A DNA stretch of 64,000 bases from Alphaproteobacteria bacterium (lineage in GTDB: Bacteria > Pseudomonadota > Alphaproteobacteria > UBA2966 > CAIVPW01): NCBI GenBank assembly GCA_947481575.1, contig CANKGV010000007.1, forward strand, positions 1-64,000, written 5' to 3'. The position numbers and the translations under genes were made by a program. The notes under the pieces were generated by a model. It was not told where the DNA came from, searched no databases, and saw only the letters and a list, made by a program, of their open reading frames with translations. Shown here piece after piece: positions 1 through 8,273 of the stretch (position 1 is its first letter; each line of letters begins with the position of its first letter).

Positions 1-704
1 GGGGGCGTGGCGGCGGCCGGCGCGGGCGCGGGGGGCGCAGGGCGTGGAGCGGGTGCGGGCGTAGCGGCGACCGGCGCCGGCGCGGCGGCGGCAGCGGCAG
101 CGGCAGCGGCAGCGGCAGCGGCAGCGGCAGGGACGACAAAATCGCGCGCGCGGATCCATTCGTTGGCGAAGTCGCGCAGCAACGCGCCTTCGAGCACGAC
201 GGTGGCGAGGACCGGGTCTTTGTCGCCGGGCGCACTGGCGAGCAGGACGACCTTGGCGGAGGTGACGGCGCGGTCGACCTGCGCTTCAACGTCGGCAGTG
301 GTCGCGCCGCGCGGCGGCGGTACCGAGCACGAAGTCACCACCGGCGATGGATCGGAGCAGGTCAGCGCCTGGGGCGCGGCGCTGCCGGCGCTGAGGATCG
401 CGCCGCCGAAGCCGGCCGGCTTGGACGCGCTGCCGTTGGAGCCGTGAAAGAAGACGGTCCAGGTCGTGAGGGTGTTGCCGGTAGAAGCCAGCACAAAGCG
501 GGCGACGACGATCTGGACGAATACCGTGTTGCCGGGCTGCCCGACATCCGCCAAGGCCACGCCGTAGCGCAGGAAGCACTGACGGTGACCGTCGGCATCC
601 TGCCCGCACTCGGCGCGCGGGCGGTCCTGAAACCCAACTACCCCTTGCGCAAGGGCGGGTGATGAGAGCAGAAGAGCGGCGAGCGCCGCGGGCAATGTCC
701 GCAC
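1..704 (-). CDS. Secreted Ala/Pro-rich protein of unknown function (3' end outside window)
   Basis: A GTG-initiated frame at 704 reads leftward without a stop to the window edge, giving about 234 visible codons. The first in-frame upstream codons include a TGA, so GTG 704 is the earliest possible start. The N-terminus is a convincing signal peptide: charged RT, a run rich in Leu/Ala, then SSPALA-Q at about residue 19. The mature part has paired cysteines (AECGQ, RQCFLRYG) and continues to about residue 185 (ALLRDFANEWIRARDFVVP). It then enters a long Ala/Pro linker encoded in part by a hexanucleotide repeat at 91-130. I do not recognise the family. It is divergent from gpmI. The signal peptide and uninterrupted length support a real gene; function is unknown. 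Confidence 0.7.
   Translation of the reverse strand, partial: MRTLPAALAALLLSSPALAQGVVGFQDRPRAECGQDADGHRQCFLRYGVALADVGQPGNTVFVQIVVARFVLASTGNTLTTWTVFFHGSNGSASKPAGFGGAILSAGSAAPQALTCSDPSPVVTSCSVPPPRGATTADVEAQVDRAVTSAKVVLLASAPGDKDPVLATVVLEGALLRDFANEWIRARDFVVPAAAAAAAAAAAAAAAAPAPVAATPAPAPRPAPPAPAPAAATP
91..130. repeat. Hexanucleotide tandem repeat (GCAGCG)x6.7
   Basis: Six full copies plus a partial copy of GCAGCG lie in a row. On the minus strand they encode consecutive alanines in the Ala/Pro linker of the secreted protein starting at 704. Copy-number changes would lengthen or shorten the linker in frame rather than switch the gene off. Confidence 0.9.
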
Positions 705-756
705 GACTCATTCTTATCCCGGCGTAACGGGGATAGGAATCCCCCGCGTGCCGTTT

Positions 757-774
757 CCCCGCTGCGGAGCGGGG
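757..774. other. Perfect 7-bp inverted repeat between divergent genes
   Basis: CCCCGCT, loop GCGG, AGCGGGG. It lies in the 103-bp gap between the leftward secreted-protein gene (start 704) and gpmI (start about 808). A second, weaker pair (TATCCC / GGGATA near 715-735) is nearby. There is no T-tract and the flanking genes are divergent, so this is not an obvious terminator. It could form in the gpmI leader RNA or be an operator; nothing further can be said. Confidence 0.4.
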
Positions 775-807
775 CGCCCGCCTTTGGCGAGGCGTTAACG
801 TCATGGT

Positions 808-2409
808 ATGTTTGGACAAATGAGCGCTGAGAACATGATGTCGGTGCGCCGCCGCCCGGTGGTGCTGTGCGTTTTGGACGGGTGGGGCCATCGCGATGAC
901 CCCCACGACAACGCGATTGCGGCGGCCCGGACCCCCAACTACACCCGCCTGATGCAGACCTGCCCGGTGGGATTCCTGGACACTTCGGCGGAATCCGTGG
1001 GGTTGCCGCACGGCCAGATGGGCAATTCCGAAGTGGGCCACATGAACCTGGGGGCCGGGCGCGTGGTGGAGCAACTGCTGCCGCGCATCGATACCGCCTC
1101 CGGCGCCGGGTTCACCGCGAACGCGGGGCTGCAGAAGTTCATCGCGGCGCTGAAGGAAAGCCGCGGCACGGCGCACGTAATGGGGCTCCTTTCCACCGGC
1201 GGGGTGCACTCGCACCTCGATCACTTCGCGCCGCTGGTGCAGGCGGTGGCGCGCGCCGGCATTCCGGTGCGCATGCATGCATTTACCGACGGCCGCGATA
1301 CGCCGCCCAAGAGTGCGCTGGACCAGTTCGCCGAGTTCGAGGCGCGGGTCGCCAACCTGGGCAACTTCAAGTTTGCGACGGTGATCGGGCGCTACTTCGC
1401 AATGGACCGCGACCGCCGCTGGGACCGCACCGAACGCGCGTTCCACGCCATCGCCCAAGCGGAAGGCCAAGCGGCGATCACCCCCCGCGCGGCGATCGAG
1501 GCGGCCTATGCGCGCGGCGAGACCGACGAGTTCATCCAGCCGACGGTGATCGGCCACTACCGCGGCATAAACGAGGGCGACGGGATCCTGGTGGTGAACT
1601 TCCGCTCCGACCGCGTGCGGCAAACGCTGAGCGCGCTGGTGGAGCCGGAGTTCGAGGGCTTTGCCCGCGCGATGCGCCCGAAGCTGGCAGTGGCGGCCGG
1701 CATGACGGACTATTCCGAAGCGCTGAGCGCGCGGCTGATCACGCTGTTCCCGCAGCAACCCTTGCACGGGACGTTGGGCGAGATCGTTTCGCGTGCCGGC
1801 AAGAAGCAGCTGCGCATCGCCGAGACCGAGAAGTACGCCCACGTGACGTTCTTCTTCAACGGCGGCGAAGAAACGCAGTTTGCCGGCGAGGACCGCATTC
1901 TGGTGCCGAGCCCGAAGGTCGCGACCTATGACCTGAAGCCGGAGATGTCGGCGGTGGAGATGACCGACCGGTTGGTCGCGGCGGTGGTGACCGGGACCTA
2001 CGACTTCATCCTGGTGAACTACGCCAACGCCGACATGGTGGGGCATTCCGGCATCCTGGAAGCGGCCACCAAGGCGATCGAGACCGTGGACGCGTGCTTG
2101 GGCCGCCTGGAAACCGCGGTCGTGAAGACCGGCGGCGTGCTGTTCATTACCGCCGACCACGGCAACGCCGAGATGATGCGCGACAATTCCACCGGCCAGC
2201 CGCACACCGCCCACACCACCAACCCGGTGCCGGCGATTCTCGTGAACGCGCCGGCCGAGATTACCGGCCTCGCCCATGGGTGCTTGGCCGATGTGGCGCC
2301 GACGCTGCTGCCGTTTTTGGGGCTTGAGCAACCGGCGGCGATGACTGGCAAGAACCTGTTGGTGATGAACGCCGCCGTGGCGGCGAAGCGGGCCGGACGG
2401 GCGGTGTGA
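808..2409 (+). CDS. gpmI: 2,3-bisphosphoglycerate-independent phosphoglycerate mutase
   Basis: Interconverts 3- and 2-phosphoglycerate in glycolysis/gluconeogenesis using two Mn ions and a phosphoserine intermediate. Family landmarks are intact: CVLDGWG near residue 21, the catalytic serine in GNSEVGH (about residue 74), TDGRDTPP, GRYFAMDRDRRWDR, the metal-site motif ADHGNAE, and PHTAHTTNPVP. Length (533 aa, or about 520 from an internal start) fits the family. The start is uncertain: ATGs at 808, 820, 835 and 838 are all in frame, none has a good Shine-Dalgarno, and homology really begins at SVRRRPVVLCVLDGWG. The stop overlaps the next gene by 4 nt, so the two are translationally coupled. 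Confidence 0.96.
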   Translation: MFGQMSAENMMSVRRRPVVLCVLDGWGHRDDPHDNAIAAARTPNYTRLMQTCPVGFLDTSAESVGLPHGQMGNSEVGHMNLGAGRVVEQLLPRIDTASGAGFTANAGLQKFIAALKESRGTAHVMGLLSTGGVHSHLDHFAPLVQAVARAGIPVRMHAFTDGRDTPPKSALDQFAEFEARVANLGNFKFATVIGRYFAMDRDRRWDRTERAFHAIAQAEGQAAITPRAAIEAAYARGETDEFIQPTVIGHYRGINEGDGILVVNFRSDRVRQTLSALVEPEFEGFARAMRPKLAVAAGMTDYSEALSARLITLFPQQPLHGTLGEIVSRAGKKQLRIAETEKYAHVTFFFNGGEETQFAGEDRILVPSPKVATYDLKPEMSAVEMTDRLVAAVVTGTYDFILVNYANADMVGHSGILEAATKAIETVDACLGRLETAVVKTGGVLFITADHGNAEMMRDNSTGQPHTAHTTNPVPAILVNAPAEITGLAHGCLADVAPTLLPFLGLEQPAAMTGKNLLVMNAAVAAKRAGRAV

Positions 2410-3563
2410 ACCGCACCGCCGGCAGGGCTGGGGCGTTCCTGCTAGCGGCGCTGTTCGCGACCGCCGGCAGCGCGCAGAACGCACCTGCACCGGGCGGGCC
2501 GCCGGCGGCGGAACGGCTGCTGCAGTTGGAGCAGCAGCTGGAGCTGAGCCGGCTGCGGCAACAGACCCTGGTCCAGCAGGCGCAAGACTTGGCGCGCGAA
2601 CTCAGCACGCTGCGCTCGCGGCTCGTGCTGGCGGCGAACGCCATTCAATCCCAGGAAGAACAGATCGCCGCGATCACCGCACGCTTGGAACCGCTCAAGG
2701 CCGAGGAGGCCGCGAAGGCCGGCGCGCTGGAATCGGAACAGGCGGAACTCGCCAAGGTGCTGGGCACCCTGACCCGCATCGCGCGCGAACCCGCGGCGGC
2801 GCTGATGGCGGCGCGCGGCGACGCGCTGGACCAGGTGCGGGCAAGCGTGCTGCTGGCCGCACTGGTGCCGGCGCTGGAGCAGCGCGCCGGCGTGCTGAAC
2901 CGCGACCTCGAGCAGGCGCGCGCGCGACGCCGCGAGATTGCCGCCGAGCAAGCCGCGCTAAAGACCGCAACGGCCCTACGCGAGGCGGAGCGCGCCAACT
3001 TACAGGCGCTGCTGGACCAGCGCACGACGGAGCGCACCCAGACACTGCGGGATCAGGCGACCGAGCAGGCCAACGCCGGCAAGCTGGCCGATCAAGCGTT
3101 CGATTTGCGGGCGCTGATCGAGCGGCTGGACGCCGCGGCGCCAGACGATGCACCGCCGGACGGGACGCGGCCGTTTGCCGATGCGCGCGGGCGGCTAAGC
3201 CTGCCGGTGCGCGGCACGGTGACGGGCGGCTATGGGCAGCGCGACCCGCTTGGCATCCCCGCGCAGGGCATCACGATCTCGGCACTGGCGGATGCCGCGG
3301 TGGTGGCACCGTACGATGGCAGAATTGTGTTCGCCGGGCCGTTCCGATCCTACGGGCAACTCTTGATCATTTCTCACGGCGGCGGGTACCATACGCTGAT
3401 TGCCGGGCTGTCCCGTATCGACGGTCAAGTGGGCCAATGGCTGCTGGCGGGGGAGCCGGTCGCCCAGGCCAGCCACGGCGAGAACGGAAAATCGGCGGTG
3501 TACGTAGAGCTGCGCCGCAACGGCGAGCCTATCAACCCAAGTCCGTGGTTGGCGGCTCGGTAG
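2406..3563 (+). CDS. envC: Murein hydrolase activator EnvC-like protein (degenerate M23 domain)
   Basis: Periplasmic protein with a signal peptide (LLAALFATAGSAQ, residues 12-24), long Gln/Glu/Arg/Ala-rich coiled coil at about 35-235, and a C-terminal LytM/M23 fold at about 265-380. The zinc-site residues of active M23 peptidases are missing: the HxxxD site reads QGITI and the HxH strand reads YVELRRNG. This is the usual state of EnvC, which activates cell-wall amidases during septation rather than cutting murein itself. GTG start 2406 overlaps the gpmI stop by 4 nt. The downstream neighbour is an S41 peptidase, the classic alphaproteobacterial order. Confidence 0.9.
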   Translation: MNRTAGRAGAFLLAALFATAGSAQNAPAPGGPPAAERLLQLEQQLELSRLRQQTLVQQAQDLARELSTLRSRLVLAANAIQSQEEQIAAITARLEPLKAEEAAKAGALESEQAELAKVLGTLTRIAREPAAALMAARGDALDQVRASVLLAALVPALEQRAGVLNRDLEQARARRREIAAEQAALKTATALREAERANLQALLDQRTTERTQTLRDQATEQANAGKLADQAFDLRALIERLDAAAPDDAPPDGTRPFADARGRLSLPVRGTVTGGYGQRDPLGIPAQGITISALADAAVVAPYDGRIVFAGPFRSYGQLLIISHGGGYHTLIAGLSRIDGQVGQWLLAGEPVAQASHGENGKSAVYVELRRNGEPINPSPWLAAR

Positions 3564-3574
3564 GAAGGGTGAGC

Positions 3575-4843
3575 ATGATCAGGGCAGCCATTGCCGCGGC
3601 ACTTGCAGCGGTCCTGTTCCTTACGCCGGCATCCGGCGTCAAGGCAGCAGCAGACGACAACGCCTACAAGCAGCTGAACCTGTTTGGCGACGTGTTCGAA
3701 CTCGTTCGAGCCAAGTACGTCACCGACGTGGACAGCCAAAAGCTGATCTATGCCGCCATCAGCGGCATGCTCACCGCCCTGGACCCGCACTCGGCGTTCA
3801 TGGACTCCGACTCGTACAAGTCGATGCAGGAGCAGACCTCCGGCCAGTTCGGCGGTCTCGGCATCGAAGTGCGCATGGAGGACCTCGGCGTCCGCGTGGT
3901 GCGCCCGATGGACGACACCCCTGCTTCCAAGGCCGGGATCAAGGCCAACGACATGATTACTGCGCTGGACGGCGTGTCCCTCAAGGGCACCCCGCTCAAC
4001 GAGGCGGTGGACAAGATGCGCGGCAAGATCGGCTCGCCGATCAAGCTCACGGTGGTGCGCGACGGCGTGGAAAAGCCGTTTGACGTCACCGTCAACCGCG
4101 ACGTGATCCGTCAGGCATCCGTGACTTCGCGCCCGGAAGGCACGACGGGCTACATCAAGATCACCTCGTTCACCGAGCAGACCTCGACCGGCCTCAACAA
4201 GGCCATGACGGATCTGAAGACGGCGCTGGGCGACAAGCTGGAGGGCTACATCCTGGACCTCCGCGACAACCCGGGCGGATTGCTGGATCAGTCGGTGGCG
4301 GTAGTGGAGACGTTCCTCGGCCAAGGCACCGTGGTGCTGACCCGCGGCCGCGACCCGAACAACGTGTCGCGCTACGCCGCCCGCAAGAACGATCAGTCCG
4401 CCGGCAAGCCCCTGGTGGTGCTGATCAACGGCGGCTCCGCTTCGGCCTCCGAGATCGTCGCGGGCGCCCTGCAGGACCACAAGCGCGGGATCATCATGGG
4501 CACGCAGTCGTTCGGCAAAGGCTCGGTGCAGACCATCATCCCGCTCGGCGAGTACGGCGCCATGCGCCTGACCACGTCGCGCTACTACACGCCGTCGGGC
4601 CGCTCGATCCAGGGCACGGGTATCACGCCCGACATCCTGGTGGAGCAGGGCCGTCTGGAACCGCTGAAGGCTCCGGCCGCGCAGGTCGCCAACCCGACCC
4701 CGCGCGCTGCCGCCGGCGCTGCGGCAGCAACGCCAGCACCCGCCGCGGCAACGCCCCCTCCGGCGCCGACGGACTACCAGCTCGCTCGCGCGGTGGACAT
4801 GATCCACGCGCTCGCCACCTACCAGAAGGTCGCGACCAACTAA
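3575..4843 (+). CDS. ctpA: S41 carboxyl-terminal processing peptidase (first of tandem pair)
   Basis: Periplasmic tail-specific serine protease of 422 aa. Signal peptide IRAAIAAALAAVLFLTPASG, a PDZ domain at roughly residues 75-165 (GGLGIEVRMEDLGVRV, ASKAGIKANDMI), then the protease core. The Ser/Lys dyad is intact: Ser in GGSASASEI (the S two before the last S) and Lys in SFGKGSVQT, 25 residues apart as in E. coli Tsp. The C-terminus is Ala/Pro-rich and ends with DYQLARAVDMIHAL. Start ATG 3575 is preceded by AGGAAGG; GTG 3569 is also possible. An in-frame extension upstream to 3437 overlaps envC and is rejected. Confidence 0.94.
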   Translation: MIRAAIAAALAAVLFLTPASGVKAAADDNAYKQLNLFGDVFELVRAKYVTDVDSQKLIYAAISGMLTALDPHSAFMDSDSYKSMQEQTSGQFGGLGIEVRMEDLGVRVVRPMDDTPASKAGIKANDMITALDGVSLKGTPLNEAVDKMRGKIGSPIKLTVVRDGVEKPFDVTVNRDVIRQASVTSRPEGTTGYIKITSFTEQTSTGLNKAMTDLKTALGDKLEGYILDLRDNPGGLLDQSVAVVETFLGQGTVVLTRGRDPNNVSRYAARKNDQSAGKPLVVLINGGSASASEIVAGALQDHKRGIIMGTQSFGKGSVQTIIPLGEYGAMRLTTSRYYTPSGRSIQGTGITPDILVEQGRLEPLKAPAAQVANPTPRAAAGAAAATPAPAAATPPPAPTDYQLARAVDMIHALATYQKVATN

Positions 4844-4879
4844 GACACCGCTGGGCTCGCGCCCAAGTCAGGAACGGTA

Positions 4880-6169
4880 ATGGCATACATGTGGTTCGGT
4901 GTTTCCAAGGTGCGGGTCGCGGTGGTCGGGGTGGCCGTTGCGGTGGGGTTGGGCTTTGGCGCCCAGCTTGCCCACGGCGTCGACACCAAGACCTACGGGC
5001 TGTTGAACCTGTTCGGCGACACCTATGACCGGGTGAAGCGCAGCTACGTGGAAGCCGTGCCGGACGAGAAGCTCGTGCGCGCGGCCCTGAACGGCCTGCT
5101 CGCCGCGCTTGACCCGGAGTCCACGTTCCTGACCCCCTCCGACTACAAGGCCCTGCAAGAGCACCGCGGCCACGTTTATGACAGCCTGGGTCTGGTCATC
5201 ACGATGCAGGACGGCGAGGCGCGCGTGATCGCGCCGCTGGACAACACGCCGGCAGCACGCGCGGGCCTGCAGCCCGGCGACCTGATCGTCGATATCAGCG
5301 GCACGCCGGTGTTCGGCATGACGCTGACCGAGACCATCCAATCGTTGCAGGGCGCGCCCGGCTCGACCGTTGATTTGATCTTGGTGCGCCCCGGCGTCGA
5401 CCCGTTCCTGGTGACGCTAACGCGCGAAACCGTCGCGGAACCCAAGCTCACCTATCGCTTGGTGGGTGGCGAGGGATATGTCCGCATCCCGATGTTCACC
5501 GACACGACGCCGGCCGAGCTTGCTGCCGCCATCGACAAGATGCGCGGCCAAGCCGGCGTGAACTTTGAAGGTGTGGTGCTTGATCTGCGCGACACCCCGG
5601 GCGGCCCGCTCGACGCGGCGCTCAAGGTGGCGGACGCGTTCATCGAAACCGGCAAGATGGTGGAAACCCGCGGCCGCGGCGATGCCGACGTAAAGGCCTA
5701 CACCGCCACTGCCGGCGACATCCTGAAGGGCCTCCCGGTGGTGGTCGTCGTCGACGGCGGCACCGCCTCGGTGGCGGAAGTCGTGACGGCGGCGCTACAG
5801 GACCGCAACCGCGGCATCGTCGTGGGATCGAAGACGTTCGGCAAAGGCTCGGTCCAGACGCTGGTGCCGATGGGCGACGCCGGCTACGTGCAGCTGACAA
5901 CCGCGACGTACTTCACGCCCGCGGGCAAGTCGATCAATGAGGGTGTCCTGCCCGGTACCCTCGTGGAGCAGGCGCGTCTGGTGCTGCCGCAATCGCAGTT
6001 CCCGCGCCGCACCGAAGCCACGCTGAAGGGCGCGCTGGACATTCCGGCGGGCGGCCCCGGCGGCGGCACGGCGCCAGTGGAACGCACCGACCCCAACGAT
6101 TACCAGCTAACGCGCGCGTTCGACCTGCTGCACGCGCTGTCGGTAGTGCACCAGGGCCGCACCAACTAG
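4880..6169 (+). CDS. S41 carboxyl-terminal processing peptidase (second of tandem pair)
   Basis: A 429-aa paralogue of the preceding gene, 36 bp downstream, with the same plan: hydrophobic N-terminus (VAVVGVAVAVGLGFGAQLAHG), PDZ region (SLGLVITMQDGEARVIAPLD, AARAGLQPGDLIVDI) and protease core. The dyad is kept although the serine box has changed: GGTASVAEVV supplies the Ser and TFGKGSVQT the Lys at the same 25-residue spacing. Shared YGLLNLFGDTYDRV-type N-terminal and DYQLTRAFDLLHAL C-terminal motifs show it arose by tandem duplication and then diverged. Start ATG 4880 follows AGGAACGG. Confidence 0.92.
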   Translation: MAYMWFGVSKVRVAVVGVAVAVGLGFGAQLAHGVDTKTYGLLNLFGDTYDRVKRSYVEAVPDEKLVRAALNGLLAALDPESTFLTPSDYKALQEHRGHVYDSLGLVITMQDGEARVIAPLDNTPAARAGLQPGDLIVDISGTPVFGMTLTETIQSLQGAPGSTVDLILVRPGVDPFLVTLTRETVAEPKLTYRLVGGEGYVRIPMFTDTTPAELAAAIDKMRGQAGVNFEGVVLDLRDTPGGPLDAALKVADAFIETGKMVETRGRGDADVKAYTATAGDILKGLPVVVVVDGGTASVAEVVTAALQDRNRGIVVGSKTFGKGSVQTLVPMGDAGYVQLTTATYFTPAGKSINEGVLPGTLVEQARLVLPQSQFPRRTEATLKGALDIPAGGPGGGTAPVERTDPNDYQLTRAFDLLHALSVVHQGRTN

Positions 6170-6208
6170 CGTGACCCGAACGCCCGTCTTCCACGTTCCA
6201 CGGGCCGC

Positions 6209-7762
6209 ATGAAGCTTCCCAAGCTGCCGAAGCTGCCCAAGTTCGGGCGCGGCAAGGCGAAGGCCGCTGCGGACGAGGAAGTAGACGACCTCGCTGGGCT
6301 GCTTGACGACGACGACAACGACGCTGCCGCGGCGGACGATGCCGAGGACGATGCGCCGCCGGCTCGTCCCGGCCGCCCCGCCGCGCGCTCGCCGGCCGCC
6401 GATGACGACGACGGTGACACCGGCGACGACACCGGCCTCAAAGATCCCAATGGCGACGAGCCTGACCTAGACGCAGGTGCCGACGACGACGCCCCGCCAG
6501 AGCGGGGCGGCAACGACGATGACGACGATTTCGTTCCTGACGATCCCGACGACAACGACGACGGCAACTTCGCTTCGTCGTTCGACGACGAGGACGAGGC
6601 GGCACGGCCGGCGTGGCGCAATCCAATTCTGCTTTCCTCGGTCGGTGTTGCGGTGCTGCTCGGCATCGGCCTGGCGTGGTTGGCCGCCAGCTTCGATTGG
6701 GAGGGCTACCAGCAATCAACGCAGCCGCGGATGCAGGTTGCGGCGCTACCCCCCGCCCTGCCGGCGGGCGCAGTTCCTGCGGCAGCCGTTGGGGCACCTG
6801 CGCCCGCCGCCACCCAAGGGGCCGCCACAGCGGCCACCCCCGCCGCAACCCCTCCCGCGGCCACTCCGCCGGGCGCACGCGCGCCCACCGCCACGCCTGC
6901 AATCGCCCCGGCCGCAGTTCCAGCGGCACCAGCCGCCGCCCCCGCGCAGGCCGTGGCGCTGGCCGCAGTTCCAGATCCGGCTTTGGTTGCGCCGGGTGCG
7001 GACGGGCCCCTGCCCGTCATCGCGCCGGACGGCCGGCAAGCCTGGAACGTGTACGCACGGCCCTTCACTGCCCCCGCCGGCGCATCCAAAATCGCCATCG
7101 TGGTGGGCGGACTGGGATTGAGCCAGGCCGCGACGCGCGCCGCGATTCAGCAACTGCCGGGGGTAGTAACGCTGGCCTTTGCGCCCAATGCGCCAAACTT
7201 GCAGGATTGGATCGCCGAGGCCCGCGCCGCGGGCCATGAGGTCGTGCTGCAGTTGCCGATGGAGCCGGAAGGCTTTCCTGCCAACGATCCGGGGCCGTAC
7301 ACGCTGCTCGCCAACGCCACGGCCGCCGACAACCTGGAGCGCCTCCACTGGCTGCTGTCGCGATTCACCGGATACGTGGGCGTAACCAACTATCTGGGCA
7401 CCAAGCTTTCCACCCAAGCCGATGCGTTGAAGCCGATCCTTGCCGACCTGCGGGAGCGCGGCTTGCTGTTCCTCGATTCGCGCGAGACTAACGACAGCGT
7501 GGCCGGCAAGGTTGCCGCCGAACTGAAATTGCCGCGCGTCATCAATAACCGCTTCATCGACGCCAGCGCGTCCCGTACCGGCGTGGATCAGAAGCTCGCC
7601 GAACTGGAGCGCATTGCCACCGCGACCGGCACCGCCGTTGGTATCGGGTATCCCTACCCCGTCACCATCGAACGCGTGACGGAGTGGGCCAAGTCGCTGC
7701 CCGGCAAGAACATTGTCCTCGCCCCCGTTTCCGCAGTTGCCGCCGTTGACCCGGTCAACTGA
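6209..7762 (+). CDS. Divergent polysaccharide deacetylase (YibQ/DUF610) with acidic N-terminus and TM anchor
   Basis: The C-terminal ~225 residues (from ASKIAIVVGGLGLS, about 292, to IVLAPVSAVA) match the divergent polysaccharide deacetylase family, commonly found downstream of ctpA in alphaproteobacteria. Conserved pieces include AGHEVVLQLPMEPEGFP, YVGVTNYLGTKLS, LLFLDSRET and GTAVGIGYPYP. Ahead of it lie a Lys/Pro start (KLPKLPKLPK), a very acidic stretch at 21-130 with many consecutive Asp, one membrane helix at about 139-161 (ILLSSVGVAVLLGIGLAWLA), and an Ala/Pro linker. The likely topology is cytoplasmic acidic tail and periplasmic enzyme-like domain. The biochemical activity of the family is not settled. 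Confidence 0.88.
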   Translation: MKLPKLPKLPKFGRGKAKAAADEEVDDLAGLLDDDDNDAAAADDAEDDAPPARPGRPAARSPAADDDDGDTGDDTGLKDPNGDEPDLDAGADDDAPPERGGNDDDDDFVPDDPDDNDDGNFASSFDDEDEAARPAWRNPILLSSVGVAVLLGIGLAWLAASFDWEGYQQSTQPRMQVAALPPALPAGAVPAAAVGAPAPAATQGAATAATPAATPPAATPPGARAPTATPAIAPAAVPAAPAAAPAQAVALAAVPDPALVAPGADGPLPVIAPDGRQAWNVYARPFTAPAGASKIAIVVGGLGLSQAATRAAIQQLPGVVTLAFAPNAPNLQDWIAEARAAGHEVVLQLPMEPEGFPANDPGPYTLLANATAADNLERLHWLLSRFTGYVGVTNYLGTKLSTQADALKPILADLRERGLLFLDSRETNDSVAGKVAAELKLPRVINNRFIDASASRTGVDQKLAELERIATATGTAVGIGYPYPVTIERVTEWAKSLPGKNIVLAPVSAVAAVDPVN

Positions 7763-8273
7763 CCCCCAGCGCAGTGCGCCGCCATCGCCGTTCGCCCACC
7801 TGCCGTACCGCCAGGGGGTCGGCATCATGTTGCTAAACGATCGCGGCGACGCACTCGTGGGCAAGCGCATCGACATGACGTCGGACGCCTGGCAGATGCC
7901 CCAAGGCGGCATCGACGATGGCGAACAGCCCGAGCAGGCCCTGTGGCGCGAGTTGCACGAGGAAGTTGGCACCGACAAGGCCGTTGTCATCGCCCAGGCG
8001 CGCGAGTGGCTCACCTACGAGTTCCCGCCGGACCTCCAGCCCAAGCTGTGGCGCGGACGCTATCGCGGGCAGGCGCAGCTGTGGTTCCTGTTGCGCTTCC
8101 AGGGCACTGACGCGGACCTCGACCTGGACAAGCACACCGACCGCGAATTCAGCGAAGTACAGTGGGTTGAGCCGCGCCACTTGCCCGACTTGATCGTTGG
8201 TTTCAAGCGCGAGTTGTACGAGCGCGTGCTTGCGGAGTTCGTCGATCACCTGAAGCTGCCCGTGCCGCGGTGA
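7713..8273 (+). CDS. rppH: RNA pyrophosphohydrolase (Nudix)
   Basis: Removes pyrophosphate from 5'-triphosphorylated RNA to start decay; also hydrolyses diadenosine polyphosphates. The Nudix box is perfect, running from GGIDDGEQPEQ to RELHEEVGT (G-x5-E-x7-RE-x2-EExG). The flanking family segments YRQGVGIMLLN, WQMPQGGID, EWLTYEFPPDL and KLWRGRYRGQAQLWFLLRF are also present. The ORF opens at ATG 7713 inside the end of the yibQ-type gene, but homology begins at about LPYRQGVG, and TTG 7746 is another candidate start. The stop overlaps the following permease GTG by 4 nt. Confidence 0.94.
   Translation: MSSPPFPQLPPLTRSTDPQRSAPPSPFAHLPYRQGVGIMLLNDRGDALVGKRIDMTSDAWQMPQGGIDDGEQPEQALWRELHEEVGTDKAVVIAQAREWLTYEFPPDLQPKLWRGRYRGQAQLWFLLRFQGTDADLDLDKHTDREFSEVQWVEPRHLPDLIVGFKRELYERVLAEFVDHLKLPVPR

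Noticed and set aside
7-447. A plus-strand Ala/Gly-rich open frame
   Set aside because: Antisense to the signal-peptide-bearing minus-strand gene; composition is explained by the GC-rich repeat.
286-2490. A 734-codon open frame on the minus strand opposite gpmI
   Set aside because: It is antisense to a gene with intact catalytic motifs; its translation is Arg/His/Gly-rich low-complexity sequence typical of high-G+C shadow frames.
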